A stretch of 64,000 bases of DNA from Bradyrhizobium sp. WSM1743 (GTDB taxonomy: Bacteria; Pseudomonadota; Alphaproteobacteria; Rhizobiales; Xanthobacteraceae), in the NCBI RefSeq assembly GCF_000473065.1, contig NZ_AXAZ01000001.1:310001-374000 (forward strand). Reading direction: 5' to 3'. Numbering within the stretch: the stretch's first letter is position 1; each line of letters starts with the position of its first letter. Below the pieces are notes generated by a model. It was not told the DNA's origin. It saw nothing but the letters and a program-made list of their open reading frames with translations, and did no database searches. Shown here one piece after another: positions 1 through 8,355 of this stretch. A program made the position numbers and the translations under genes.

Positions 1-296
1 TCGACCGCTCGCACCAGGACTGGGGCCAGTTGATGTTCTTCCGCTGCGGCGACCTGATCGTCGAGGTGGTCCGCCGCCCCGTGGCGGGCGGCGATGCCGC
101 GCATGACCGTCTCTGGGGCCTGAGCTGGCGCGTCGCCGACATCGACGCCACGCGCGCCCGCCTGATCGCTGCCGGCCTCGACGTCTCCGAGGTGCGCAAC
201 GGCCGCAAGCCGGGCACGAAGGTGATGACGGTGCGGAATGGGACCTGCGGGATCCAGACCGTGCTCCTGGAGCGCTCGCCGAAGCCGGCGGATTGA
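1..296 (+). CDS. VOC (glyoxalase-fold) family protein, C-terminal part
   Basis: Partial gene; the reading frame runs in from the left edge (first whole codon at base 3) and stops at 296. The visible ~97 residues look like the last repeat of a vicinal-oxygen-chelate protein: a strand-rich stretch ending in a putative metal-ligand glutamate (LIVEVV), then 'WGLSWRVADIDATRARLIAAGLDV', the usual start of a second beta-alpha-beta-beta-beta module. Such proteins are lyases, dioxygenases or resistance proteins; the substrate cannot be read from this fragment. It is followed by repeat A1, so it is probably the last gene of its operon. Confidence 0.6.
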   Translation, partial: DRSHQDWGQLMFFRCGDLIVEVVRRPVAGGDAAHDRLWGLSWRVADIDATRARLIAAGLDVSEVRNGRKPGTKVMTVRNGTCGIQTVLLERSPKPAD

Positions 297-315
297 GGCC
301 GTCGTCCAAGGCACG

Positions 316-457
316 CTCGTGCCCCGGACGCAGCGCAGCGCCCTTAGCGATGCGCTGCAGAGCCGGGGCCCACATATCCAAGTGAGCAGTCGACGGCTTA
401 TGGGTCCCGGCTCTGCGCCGCAACGCTAAGGGCGTTGCAGCGCGTCCGGGACACGAG
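316..457. repeat. Intergenic palindromic repeat, family A, copy 1
   Basis: The outer arms read CTCGTGCCCCGGACGCAGCGC and, at the far end, GCGCGTCCGGGACACGAG, with inner arms AGCCGGGGCCCA and TGGGTCCCGGCT. Related copies lie at 32944-33075 and 35758-35886. The right arm holds an inner hairpin at 420-438 (stem GCAACGC/GCGTTGC, 5-nt loop). It fills the gap between the VOC gene and the TetR gene and has no coding signal. Confidence 0.8.
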
Positions 458-519
458 ACATTCTCAAACGCCTACCCGCGTGTTACACGCGTACCTGGAC
501 CACCCAGCGAGCACCCGGT

Positions 520-1227
520 TTGGCAAAGGCAAAGCGAACCCTGAAATGGCAGCGCGACCCCGAGGGGATGCGGCTGCGCATTCTCGAAGCCGCCAAGCAG
601 GAGTTTTCCGCCCATGGTCTCGCCGGCGCGCGCGTCGACCGCATCGCGGCGAAAGCCGGCGCCAACAAGCGCATGCTCTACTACCATGTCGGCAACAAGG
701 ACGAGCTGTATCTGGCGGTGCTCGAAGGCGCCTATGACAAGATCCGCAGCGAGGAGCGCGGGCTCGATCTTGAGCACCTCGATCCGCCCGAGGCGATCAG
801 GCGCCTGATCGAGTTCACCTGGAATTACTTCCTGCGCAATCCCGAATTCCTGTCGCTGCTCCAGACCGAGAACCTCGCGCGCGCCAAGCACCTGAAGAAA
901 TCGACCAAGGTCAAGTCGATGCACTCGCCCTTCGTCGAGATGATCCGCACCGTGGTGCGGCGCGGCGTCGATAGCGGCGACTTCCAGGTCGCGGTCGATC
1001 CGGTGCAGCTCTACATCTCGATCGCGGCGCTGAGCTTCTTCTATCTCTCCAACTCGGCGACGCTCAGCGTGATCTTCGGCCGCGATCTCTTGGACAAGAA
1101 GGCCAAGGACGAGCGGCTGGCCCACATGGTCGGCCTCGTGCTGGCGGCGCTGACGGGGCAGTCCGTAGCGCTGTTCGATGTTGCCAAAGCGCCGAAGTCG
1201 CGCAGCGCGGTGGTTCAAACGGCGTAG
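520..1227 (+). CDS. TetR/AcrR family transcriptional regulator
   Basis: 235 aa. The N-terminal helix-turn-helix spans about residues 15-62 (ILEAAKQEFSAHGLAGARVD, then MLYYHVGNKDELY), followed by an all-helical ligand/dimer domain, the usual 200-240 aa TetR layout. The start is taken as TTG at 520; an in-frame ATG at 568 would cut into helix 1, so it is less likely. No strong ribosome site is visible. Transcription is toward the ABC permease 200 bp downstream, with repeat B1 between them. It may control the importer and catabolic genes that follow, but no operator was found, so this is inference from position. Confidence 0.85.
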   Translation: MAKAKRTLKWQRDPEGMRLRILEAAKQEFSAHGLAGARVDRIAAKAGANKRMLYYHVGNKDELYLAVLEGAYDKIRSEERGLDLEHLDPPEAIRRLIEFTWNYFLRNPEFLSLLQTENLARAKHLKKSTKVKSMHSPFVEMIRTVVRRGVDSGDFQVAVDPVQLYISIAALSFFYLSNSATLSVIFGRDLLDKKAKDERLAHMVGLVLAALTGQSVALFDVAKAPKSRSAVVQTA

Positions 1228-1244
1228 TTCTCCAATGTCTCTTC

Positions 1245-1319
1245 CGTCATTCCGGGGCGGTTCGTAGGACCGAACCCGGAATCTCGAGATTCCGGGTTTC
1301 CCATCGCCCCGGAATGACA
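1245..1319. repeat. Intergenic palindromic repeat, family B, copy 1
   Basis: Bounded by CGTCATTCCGGGG and CCCCGGAATGAC, with the central palindrome CCCGGAATCTCGAGATTCCGGG in two halves around CTCGAG. The left arm contains an inner hairpin at 1258-1272 (stem CGGTTC/GGACCG with one G-T wobble, loop GTA). Other copies are at 3297-3375 and 57526-57628. It separates the TetR gene from the ABC permease. Confidence 0.8.
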
Positions 1320-1429
1320 GCGCTGGCGTGCCGGAACCCGCCGCAAAACGCCACAGGGAAAGCTCTGGACAGTATTTATCCAACGGGTTAATTTTCTCCC
1401 CGCAACGAAGAAAATGCCGGGAGTGAAAA

Positions 1430-2239
1430 TTGGCCGACCCGAAGCCGCAGAGTGCGGTGTCCAAGATGCTGAATGCGGCCTGGGTTCGGCCGTTCCTGTT
1501 CCTGGTCTTCATCGTCGTCGCCTGGGATCTCGCGATCCGCCTGTTCAAGATTCCGGCCTACCAGATCCCGTCGCCGGCCGACGTCGTCGCCGTGCTCCGC
1601 ACCGAGTGGCCGGAGCTACTGCGCCAGTCCTGGCCGACCACCTATGCGACCGTCTGCGGCTTCCTGCTGTCGGCACTGTTCGGCATTCCCGTGGCGATGC
1701 TGATCGCGGGCTCGAAGACGGTGGAGAGCTACGTCTATCCGCTGCTGGTGTTCTCGCAGTCGGTGCCGAAGATCGCGATCGCGCCGCTGTTCGTGGTGTG
1801 GTTCGGCTTCGGCATCATTCCGAAGGTGATCTCGGCGTTCCTGCTCGGCTTCTTCCCGGTGGTGGTCTCGGCGGTGCAGGGCTTCAAGTCGGTCGATCCT
1901 GACATGGTCGATCTCGCCCGCGCCATGCAGGGCAGCCGCTTGCAGGTGTTCCGTGCGGTGAACCTGCCGCACGCACTGCCGGCGATCTTCTCCGGTCTCA
2001 AAGTCTCCGTGACGCTCGCCGTGGTCGGCGCCGTCGTCGGCGAGTTCGTCGGCTCCAATTCCGGCATCGGCTACGTCATGCAACGCTCGATCGGCACGTT
2101 CGACCTGCCGACGATGTTCGCGGCGCTGGTGATCCTGGCGTTGCTCGGCGTGGTCCTGTTCTGGATCGTGGACCGGATCGAGAAGCTGATCATTCCCTGG
2201 CATGTTAGCCAGCGTGAGGACGTGATTTTCGCCTCTTAA
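1430..2239 (+). CDS. ABC transporter permease, NitT/TauT/SsuC type
   Basis: 269 aa integral membrane subunit with about six hydrophobic segments (first at residues 18-38). The cytoplasmic coupling loop with the family's conserved glycine lies around 'DLARAMQGSRLQVFRAVNLPHALP' (roughly 155-180). It would form the channel of an importer for small solutes such as sulfonates, nitrate or pyrimidine precursors. The start is TTG at 1430, preceded by GGGAG about 6 nt upstream; ATG 1466 is an alternative but would remove residues before the first segment. Its operon partners are the binding protein at 2292 and the ATPase at 3405, giving the unusual order permease-binding protein-ATPase. Confidence 0.9.
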   Translation: MADPKPQSAVSKMLNAAWVRPFLFLVFIVVAWDLAIRLFKIPAYQIPSPADVVAVLRTEWPELLRQSWPTTYATVCGFLLSALFGIPVAMLIAGSKTVESYVYPLLVFSQSVPKIAIAPLFVVWFGFGIIPKVISAFLLGFFPVVVSAVQGFKSVDPDMVDLARAMQGSRLQVFRAVNLPHALPAIFSGLKVSVTLAVVGAVVGEFVGSNSGIGYVMQRSIGTFDLPTMFAALVILALLGVVLFWIVDRIEKLIIPWHVSQREDVIFAS

Positions 2240-2249
2240 ACTTAAGCAA

Positions 2250-2265
2250 CGGCCATCAATGGCCG
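2250..2265 (+). other. Small hairpin between permease and binding-protein genes
   Basis: Perfect inverted repeat CGGCCA-TCAA-TGGCCG in the 52-nt gap, about 25 nt before the binding-protein start codon. There is no T-run, so it is not a terminator. It could stabilise the downstream mRNA, as binding proteins usually need higher expression than the membrane parts. That role is inference. Confidence 0.4.
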
Positions 2266-2291
2266 AAACATAACGGCAAGGGAGAGTGACG

Positions 2292-3284
2292 ATGAAGCGG
2301 TGGATTGGGGCTGCATCTTTGGCGTTGATGGCGTTTGCAGCCGTGCCGGCGCAGGCAGCCGACAAGGTCGTGCTGATGCTGAACTGGTACGTCTATGGCG
2401 AGCACGCGCCGTTCTATTACGGCAAGGCCAAGGGGATCTATGCCGCCGAAGGCATCGACCTCGAGATCCAGGAGGGCCGCGGCTCGGCTGCGACCACGCA
2501 GGCCGTCGCCGCCAAGACCGCCGACTTTGGCTATGTCGACGTGCCCACCATGATGCGCGCGGCGATCAAGGGCGCGCCCGTGGTTGCGACCGGCGTGCTG
2601 CTGCAGACCTCGCCGATGTCCGCCATGGGTTTCGTCGACAAGAACATCAAAAAGCCCGAGGACATCAAGGGCAAGACGGTGGCGATCACGCCCGCGGACT
2701 CCATGACCCAGATCTGGCCGCTGTTCCTGAAGAAGACCGGCCTGAAGGAGAGCGACTTCAAGACCGTCGCCGGCGACGGCCAGACCAAGCTCAACGCCGT
2801 CATCAACGGCCAGGCTGACCTCCTGCTCGGCTACGTCATGGACCAGTCGATGAAGATCAAGGACGCCACCGGCAAGGACGTCTATCCGATCAAGTTCGCC
2901 GACTACGGCATCAACATGGTGTCCTCGGGCATCATCGCCAACACCGACTATGTGAAGGCCAATGCCGATCTCGTCCGCCGCTTCATGTCGGCGACGACCA
3001 AGGCGGTCGAAGCCGCCGAAAAGGAGCCGAAAGCCGCGGCGCAATCGATCCTCGATGCCAATCCGAAGGGCGGCAAGATCGACACGCTGACTCAGGGCTT
3101 CGAGCTGACCATTCCGCTCTACCGGACCGCGGAGACCAAGGCCAAGCGGCCGTTCCAGGTCACCGACCAGAACATGACCGAGACCGTCAATCTGCTGGTC
3201 GAATATGGCGGGCTCGACGCCAAGGCCAAGGAGAACTCGAAGGCCTTCTACACCAACGACTACCTGCCGAAGAGCGGCTCGTGA
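2292..3284 (+). CDS. ABC transporter substrate-binding protein, NMT1/THI5-like
   Basis: 330 aa periplasmic protein. A Sec signal peptide (MKRWIGAASLALMAFA...AQA-ADK, cleavage near residue 24) is followed by the NMT1 core: 'LNWYVYGEHAPFYYGKAKGIYAAEGIDLEI', the hallmark opening of binding proteins for thiamine-pyrimidine precursors, riboflavin and related small molecules. The start is ATG 2292, because GGAGAG lies 5-6 nt upstream and overlaps the alternative GTG at 2286. The ligand is unknown. The downstream sugar-acid-type enzymes suggest a carbohydrate-derived acid, but NMT1 proteins more often bind aromatic or heterocyclic compounds, so the two lines of evidence do not agree well. Confidence 0.9.
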   Translation: MKRWIGAASLALMAFAAVPAQAADKVVLMLNWYVYGEHAPFYYGKAKGIYAAEGIDLEIQEGRGSAATTQAVAAKTADFGYVDVPTMMRAAIKGAPVVATGVLLQTSPMSAMGFVDKNIKKPEDIKGKTVAITPADSMTQIWPLFLKKTGLKESDFKTVAGDGQTKLNAVINGQADLLLGYVMDQSMKIKDATGKDVYPIKFADYGINMVSSGIIANTDYVKANADLVRRFMSATTKAVEAAEKEPKAAAQSILDANPKGGKIDTLTQGFELTIPLYRTAETKAKRPFQVTDQNMTETVNLLVEYGGLDAKAKENSKAFYTNDYLPKSGS

Positions 3285-3296
3285 AACAGCCAAGAT

Positions 3297-3375
3297 CGTC
3301 ATTCCGGGGCTCCCGAAGGGCGAACCCGGAATCTCGAGATTCCGGGTCTGGTCCTTCGGATCATCCCGGAATGAC
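3297..3375. repeat. Intergenic palindromic repeat, family B, copy 2
   Basis: Same outer arms (CGTCATTCCGGGG / CCCGGAATGAC) and the same CTCGAG-centred core as copy 1. The right arm has an inner hairpin at 3349-3363 (stem TGGTCC/GGATCA with a G-T wobble, loop TTC), and the left arm has a short CCC-GAA-GGG one. It sits inside the ABC operon between the binding-protein and ATPase genes. Confidence 0.8.
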
Positions 3376-3404
3376 GGTTCTTATCGTCGAGCGGACTTGA
3401 TCGA

Positions 3405-4247
3405 ATGAAAGCAGCAGAAGCGATATCTTCCGTGCAGCCGGCCGCACATTTGAGACTGGTGAGCGACCGGGCCGGTGACGCGTCGGGCATCAAATTGTCC
3501 GGCGTGTCCAAGATCTACCGGACGCGCGACGGCGACGTGCCGTCGCTGCGGCCGCTTGACTTCCACATCAATGACGGCGAGTTCTTCGTCGTAGTCGGTC
3601 CTTCCGGCTGCGGCAAGTCCACGCTGCTCAAGCTGATCTCGGGCCTGCTGCCGCCGACATCGGGCGAGATCCTGGTCGAGGGCGAGAAGGTGACGACGCC
3701 GCATGGCAATGTCGGCATCGTGTTCCAGAACGCGCTGCTGCTGCCCTGGCGCAACATCCTCAAAAACGTGATGCTGCCGATCGACATGAAGCGGCTGCCG
3801 CGTCAGGAGTATCTCGATCGCGCCAAATCGCTCTTGAAGCTGGTCGGCCTCGAAGGCTTCGAGAAGAAGCTGCCCTGGCAGCTTTCCGGCGGCATGCAGC
3901 AACGCGCCTCGATCTGCCGCGCGCTGGTGCACGATCCCAGGATCATGCTGATGGACGAGCCGTTCGGCGCGCTCGATGCGCTGACGCGCGAGCGCATGAA
4001 TGTCGAGCTGATGCGGATCCAGCGCGAAACCAAGAAGACGGTGCTGCTGATCACGCACTCGATTCCCGAGGCGGTGTTCCTCGCCGACCGCGTGCTGGTC
4101 ATGACCGAGCGCCCCGGCGCTGTCGCTGCAATCTATGACGTGCCGCTGCCGCGTCCGCGCTCGCTCGACGTGATGGCCGACCCGGTGTTCACGGAGCTGG
4201 TGCAGCGCATCCGCAAGCATTTCTTCTCGCAAGGTGCGTTGGATTAG
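3405..4247 (+). CDS. ABC transporter ATP-binding protein, NitT/TauT type
   Basis: 280 aa cytoplasmic ATPase. Walker A GPSGCGKST at about residues 66-74, Q-loop in 'IVFQNALLLPWRN', signature LSGGMQQR, Walker B 'RIMLMDEPFGALD', and the switch histidine in 'LLITHSIPEAV'. The family is normally ~255-265 aa; here a ~28-residue N-terminal extension precedes the first strand. The start is ATG 3405. It completes the importer begun at 1430. The next gene starts 206 bp downstream after repeat D1. Confidence 0.92.
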   Translation: MKAAEAISSVQPAAHLRLVSDRAGDASGIKLSGVSKIYRTRDGDVPSLRPLDFHINDGEFFVVVGPSGCGKSTLLKLISGLLPPTSGEILVEGEKVTTPHGNVGIVFQNALLLPWRNILKNVMLPIDMKRLPRQEYLDRAKSLLKLVGLEGFEKKLPWQLSGGMQQRASICRALVHDPRIMLMDEPFGALDALTRERMNVELMRIQRETKKTVLLITHSIPEAVFLADRVLVMTERPGAVAAIYDVPLPRPRSLDVMADPVFTELVQRIRKHFFSQGALD

Positions 4248-4288
4248 GTGCGAGTGATGTTCTCCGAAGCCACCACGAGCACGGTGCG

Positions 4289-4413
4289 CTCCCTCCCCCG
4301 CTTGCGGGGGAGGGCTGGGCAGAGGGTGTTTCGACTCGCGAGAACCCCCAAGAGGACAAAGCCCTCACCCGCCGCGCTGCGCGCGTCGACCTCTCCCGCA
4401 AGCGGGAGAGGTG
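4289..4413. repeat. Intergenic palindromic repeat, family D, copy 1
   Basis: Outer arms CTCCCTCCCCCGCTTGCGGG and CCTCTCCCGCAAGCGGGAGA, each itself a hairpin. A CCTCACC box is followed by an inner hairpin at 4373-4385 (stem CGCGC/GCGCG, loop TGC) and then CGACCTCTCCC. Related elements are at 9256-9278, 30951-31070 and 59909-60047. It lies between the importer ATPase and the catabolic operon. Confidence 0.75.
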
Positions 4414-4453
4414 CACTGCCGCCTGAGCCATATCCCGGGAGCCAAGCAGCACC

Positions 4454-5851
4454 ATGCCCCCGCGCCTGAAGCTGCGAGACATCGCCTTCTTCGAACGCCC
4501 CGTGCAGTTCGCGCGGCCGTTCCGCTTTGGCGCCATCACGATCAACGCGACGCCGCAGCTGTTCGTCCGGGTCGAGATCGAGGTCGAGGGCAGAGGAAGC
4601 GCGATCGGCGCCAGCGCCGAGCTGCTGGTGCCAAAATGGTTCGACAAGCGGCCGGAGCTTTCGCCGACACAGACGGTGGATGGGCTGCGACGGTCGCTGG
4701 AGATTGCGCGCGGGCTCTATCTGGCGCGAACCGGGTATCAAACAGCGTTCGATCTGCATGCTTCGTGCATCGGTGCCCAGATCGCAACCTGTGCGAAGAA
4801 GAACATTCCGGCGCTTGCCGCGGCCTATGGCCCCGCGGAGATCGACAAGGCCATTCTCGATGCGCTGCTCCGCGCCGTCGAGACCAGTTTCTTTGACGGG
4901 ATGGCCGGTAATATCGCCGGCATTGATGCGCGGCTGTCTCCTGACCTGAGCGAGAGGGACATCAGGACGTTTCTTTCCGGCCGGGTGCCGCTGGGGCGTG
5001 TTGCGGTCAGGCACACCGTCGGTCTTGATGATGCCGTGGAAGGTGAGGGCGGTGTTGCCGATCCACGCGAGAACGCCGGTGCTCGCTATTTCAAGCTCAA
5101 GCTGTCGGGCGATCCCGCCGCCGATGCAGCGCGGCTGGCGCGGATCGGCAAGGAGCTCGACGCGCTCGGACGCGAGTACAAGGTGACGCTCGATGCCAAT
5201 GAGCAGTACGCGGATCTCGCTGCGTTGCAGGCGCTGATGGATCGGCTCGATCATGACGCCACGTTGCGCCCGATCGCCACGCGCCTGCTCTATGTCGAGC
5301 AGCCGATGCCGCGCGATATCACGCGGCAATCGCCGCTGGGATCGCTCGCCGCACGTGGCTTCATCATCGACGAGGCCGACGATTCCTACCATGCGTTCCC
5401 GGCAGCGCGGGTGCTCGGCTATCGCGGCATTTCGTCAAAATCCTGCAAGGGCCTCTACAAGTCCATCGTCAATGCGACGCGCGCGGCGAAATGGAGCGCG
5501 GAAGGCGAGACCTTCTTCGTGACAGGTGAGGACCTGACCTGCCAGGCCGGCCTTGCCGTGCAGCAGGATCTCGCGCTCGCCGCCTTCATCGGCGTCACCC
5601 ATGCCGAACGCAACGGCCATCACTATGTCGATGGCTTTGGCGACACGCCGGCCGCAGAAACGCAAGCCTTCGCGGCCGCGCATCCCGATCTCTATGCCGA
5701 TGCCGGCCACGGCATCCGCCTCAAGATTAACAACGGCGATCTCCTGACCGGATCGCTTCACGCAACGGGCTTCGCCACCTCGGTTCATCCGGACTGGTCG
5801 GCGCTCCGCCCGTTCGAACAGCCAAGATCACTCTGGGAGCAATTAGCATGA
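4454..5851 (+). CDS. Enolase-superfamily (mandelate racemase-like) enzyme
   Basis: 465 aa, larger than the ~370-400 aa typical of the superfamily. The C-terminal barrel has the expected order of catalytic elements: KLK at 214-216 (a KxK-type base), 'TLDANEQY' with D247, 'LLYVEQP' with E282, and 'FIIDEADDSY' with D306/E307 as metal ligands, then SSKSCKG at 327-333. Members abstract a proton next to a carboxylate; sugar-acid dehydratases and cycloisomerases are the common outcomes. The start is ATG 4454. The stop overlaps the next start (ATGA), so it is translationally linked to the dehydrogenase. A role in making a 2-keto-3-deoxy acid for the aldolase-like DUF993 protein is inference. Confidence 0.7.
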   Translation: MPPRLKLRDIAFFERPVQFARPFRFGAITINATPQLFVRVEIEVEGRGSAIGASAELLVPKWFDKRPELSPTQTVDGLRRSLEIARGLYLARTGYQTAFDLHASCIGAQIATCAKKNIPALAAAYGPAEIDKAILDALLRAVETSFFDGMAGNIAGIDARLSPDLSERDIRTFLSGRVPLGRVAVRHTVGLDDAVEGEGGVADPRENAGARYFKLKLSGDPAADAARLARIGKELDALGREYKVTLDANEQYADLAALQALMDRLDHDATLRPIATRLLYVEQPMPRDITRQSPLGSLAARGFIIDEADDSYHAFPAARVLGYRGISSKSCKGLYKSIVNATRAAKWSAEGETFFVTGEDLTCQAGLAVQQDLALAAFIGVTHAERNGHHYVDGFGDTPAAETQAFAAAHPDLYADAGHGIRLKINNGDLLTGSLHATGFATSVHPDWSALRPFEQPRSLWEQLA

Positions 5852-6999
5852 CCACCCAACGCCTCGGCCTCATCATGAACGGCATCACCGGCCGCATGGG
5901 GCTCAACCAGCATCTGATCCGCTCGATCGTCGCGATCCGCGACCAGGGCGGCGTCCGCCTGAAGAACGGCGACCGCGTCATGCCCGATCCGATCCTGGTC
6001 GGCCGCAGCGCCGAGAAGGTCGAGGCGCTTGCGAGGCGCTACAACATCACGCGCTGGACCACCGACCTCGACGCCGCGCTCGCCGACAAGAACGACACCA
6101 TGTTCTTCGACGCCGCGACGACGCAGGCGCGCCCCGGTTTGCTGACCCAGGCCATCAACGCGGGCAAGCACGTCTATTGCGAGAAGCCGATCGCGACCAA
6201 TTTCGAGGAAGCCGTCGAGGTCGTGAAGCTCGCCAATGCCAAGGGCGTCAAGCACGGCACGGTGCAGGACAAGCTGTTCCTGCCCGGCCTGAAGAAGATC
6301 GCCTTCCTGCGCGATTCCGGTTTCTTCGGCCGCATCCTCTCGGTGCGCGGCGAGTTCGGCTATTGGGTGTTCGAAGGCGGCTGGCAGGAGGCGCAGCGGC
6401 CGTCCTGGAACTATCGCAGCGAAGACGGCGGCGGCATTATTTTAGACATGGTCTGCCACTGGCGCTATGTGCTCGACAACCTCTTCGGCAATGTCCAGAG
6501 CGTCAGCTGCATCGGCAACACCGACATCCCCGAGCGCTTCGACGAGCAGGGCAAGACGTACAAGGCGACCGCGGACGATTCCGCCTACGCCACGTTCCAG
6601 CTCGAGGGCGGCATCATCGCCCACATCAACATGTCCTGGGTGACGCGCGTTTATCGCGACGACCTCGTCACCTTCCAGGTCGACGGCACGCTCGGCTCGG
6701 CGGTCGCGGGCCTCACCGACTGCATGATCCAGGCGCGGCAGGCGACGCCGCGTCCGGTGTGGAATCCGGATGAGAAGCGGCTGCACGATTTCTACGGCGA
6801 CTGGCAGAAGCTGCCCGACAATGTCACTTACGACAACGGCTTCAAGGAACAGTGGGAGATGTTCATCCGCCACGTCTACGAGGAGGCGCCCTACAAGTTC
6901 ACCCTGCTCGAAGGCGCCAAGGGTGTACAACTCGCCGAATGCGCGCTGAAGAGCTGGAAGGAGCGGCGCTGGATCGACGTCGCCCCGATCAAGGCCTGA
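5848..6999 (+). CDS. Gfo/Idh/MocA family NAD(P)-dependent oxidoreductase
   Basis: 383 aa. N-terminal Rossmann region ('LGLIMNGITGRMGLNQHLI', then the conserved 'GKHVYCEKPIATNFEEAVE' with the EKP motif near residue 112), followed by the mixed alpha/beta substrate domain characteristic of this family. Such enzymes oxidise or reduce hydroxyls of sugars, inositols and sugar acids; the EKP lysine is catalytic. It overlaps the upstream gene by 4 bp and is followed, after repeat C1, by the DUF993 gene on the same strand. The substrate is unknown; context suggests an early oxidation step in breakdown of a sugar-like compound. Confidence 0.85.
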   Translation: MTTQRLGLIMNGITGRMGLNQHLIRSIVAIRDQGGVRLKNGDRVMPDPILVGRSAEKVEALARRYNITRWTTDLDAALADKNDTMFFDAATTQARPGLLTQAINAGKHVYCEKPIATNFEEAVEVVKLANAKGVKHGTVQDKLFLPGLKKIAFLRDSGFFGRILSVRGEFGYWVFEGGWQEAQRPSWNYRSEDGGGIILDMVCHWRYVLDNLFGNVQSVSCIGNTDIPERFDEQGKTYKATADDSAYATFQLEGGIIAHINMSWVTRVYRDDLVTFQVDGTLGSAVAGLTDCMIQARQATPRPVWNPDEKRLHDFYGDWQKLPDNVTYDNGFKEQWEMFIRHVYEEAPYKFTLLEGAKGVQLAECALKSWKERRWIDVAPIKA

Positions 7000-7032
7000 G
7001 GTCTATTGGATAAGCCCCGATGTCTACTAAGC

Positions 7033-7147
7033 CGTCAATGCGAGGAGCCCGCGACAAAATTGCGAAGCAATTTTGCGCTGGCGACGAAGCAATCCAGACT
7101 GTTGCCGCGGAGGCATTCTGGATTGCTTCGCTTCGCTCGCAATGACG
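7033..7147. repeat. Intergenic palindromic repeat, family C, copy 1 (with inserted hairpin)
   Basis: Outer arms CGTCAATGCGAGGAGC and GCTTCGCTCGCAATGACG, with central GAAGCAATCCAGA / TCTGGATTGCTTC. Compared with copies at 49123-49210 and 63646-63732 it carries ~25 extra bases holding a hairpin at 7055-7075 (stem CAAAATTGC/GCAATTTTG, loop GAA). The extra segment is flanked by GCGAC on both sides. It lies inside the catabolic operon. Confidence 0.8.
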
Positions 7148-7164
7148 GGGAGAGGTCCGGAAAC

Positions 7165-8355
7165 ATGAACAAGCCCGTCCAACCGATATCGTCATTGTCA
7201 CTCAAGCTGCCGAAGGCCGATCGCTCGATCGAGACCTACCGGCTCGCGGCCTCACGCAAGTTCCCCGCAAAGCTCGAGGGGCCGCTGAACCGCATCGCCT
7301 TCTCGGCCGTGCACACGGTCGCCGATCCCTTTGCCGACAACGATCCGTGGCTCTCGGTCGCGGTCGACTGGGACAAGACCATCGCCTTCCGCGAGCATGT
7401 CTGGGACCTCGGCCTCGGCGTTGCCGAAGCCATGGACACCGCACAGCGCGGCATGGGGTTGGACTGGCCGACCTCGCTGGAGCTGATCACGCGCTCGGTC
7501 GGCGCAGCCAAGCGGCGCAACGCGCTGGTGTTCTCCGGCGCCGGCACGGATCATCTCGCAGTGGAGGAGGCCAGGAGCCTCGACGACGTCATCCGCGCCT
7601 ACGAGGAGCAGATCTCGGCAGTCGAGAAGGTCGGCGGCCGCATCATCCTGATGGCCTCGCGCGCCCTGGCGAAACTCGGTCGCAACGCCGGCGACTACGC
7701 AAAAGTCTATGACCGCGTGCTGTCGCAGGTCCGCGAGCCCGTGATCATCCATTGGCTCGGCGACATGTTCGATCCGGCGCTGACCGGCTATTGGGGCACC
7801 AGGGATCTCGACAAAGCGATGGACGCGGCCGTCGCCATCATCAACGGCAATGCCGCCAAGGTCGACGGCGTCAAGGTCTCGCTGCTCGATAAGCAGCGCG
7901 AGATCGACATGCGCAGGCGCCTCGACAAGCGCATCAAGATGTATACCGGAGATGACTTCAACTATGCGGAGCTGATCGCCGGCGATAGCCAAGGTTTTTC
8001 GCACGCGCTGCTCGGCATTTTCGACGCAATCGCGCCGGCGGCGTCTTACGCGCTCTCGCGGCTCGCAGCGGGTGACGAAGCCGGCTTCCACGACGTGCTC
8101 GGGCCGACCGTGCCGCTGTCGCGTCACATCTTCAAGGCGCCGACGCGCTTCTACAAGACCGGCGTGGTGTTCATGGCGTATCTCAACGGCCATCAGGATC
8201 ATTTCACCATGGTCGGGGGACAGGAGAGCACGCGCTCCACGTTGCATCTGGCGGAGCTGTTCCGTCTCGCTGACAAAGCCGGCCTGCTCGCCAACCCCGA
8301 ACTCGCGACGCAGCGGATGAAGACCGTGCTCGCCACCCACGGTATCGAATCCTGA
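7165..8355 (+). CDS. DUF993 / dihydrodipicolinate-synthase-like (class I aldolase fold) protein
   Basis: 396 aa. The sequence is that of the DUF993 family, which is related to the DHDPS/NAL class I aldolases, a (beta/alpha)8 barrel; I recognise it by overall pattern, e.g. 'FSGAGTDHLAVEEARSLDDV' and 'EPVIIHWLGDMFDPALTGYW'. The start is ATG 7165, with AGAGG ~9 nt upstream; the frame stays open into repeat C1, but that extension is repeat sequence. The next start overlaps its stop (TGATG). No characterised function is known to me. Position between a dehydrogenase and an isomerase suggests it cleaves a keto acid produced by the preceding enzymes, which is inference. Confidence 0.75.
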   Translation: MNKPVQPISSLSLKLPKADRSIETYRLAASRKFPAKLEGPLNRIAFSAVHTVADPFADNDPWLSVAVDWDKTIAFREHVWDLGLGVAEAMDTAQRGMGLDWPTSLELITRSVGAAKRRNALVFSGAGTDHLAVEEARSLDDVIRAYEEQISAVEKVGGRIILMASRALAKLGRNAGDYAKVYDRVLSQVREPVIIHWLGDMFDPALTGYWGTRDLDKAMDAAVAIINGNAAKVDGVKVSLLDKQREIDMRRRLDKRIKMYTGDDFNYAELIAGDSQGFSHALLGIFDAIAPAASYALSRLAAGDEAGFHDVLGPTVPLSRHIFKAPTRFYKTGVVFMAYLNGHQDHFTMVGGQESTRSTLHLAELFRLADKAGLLANPELATQRMKTVLATHGIES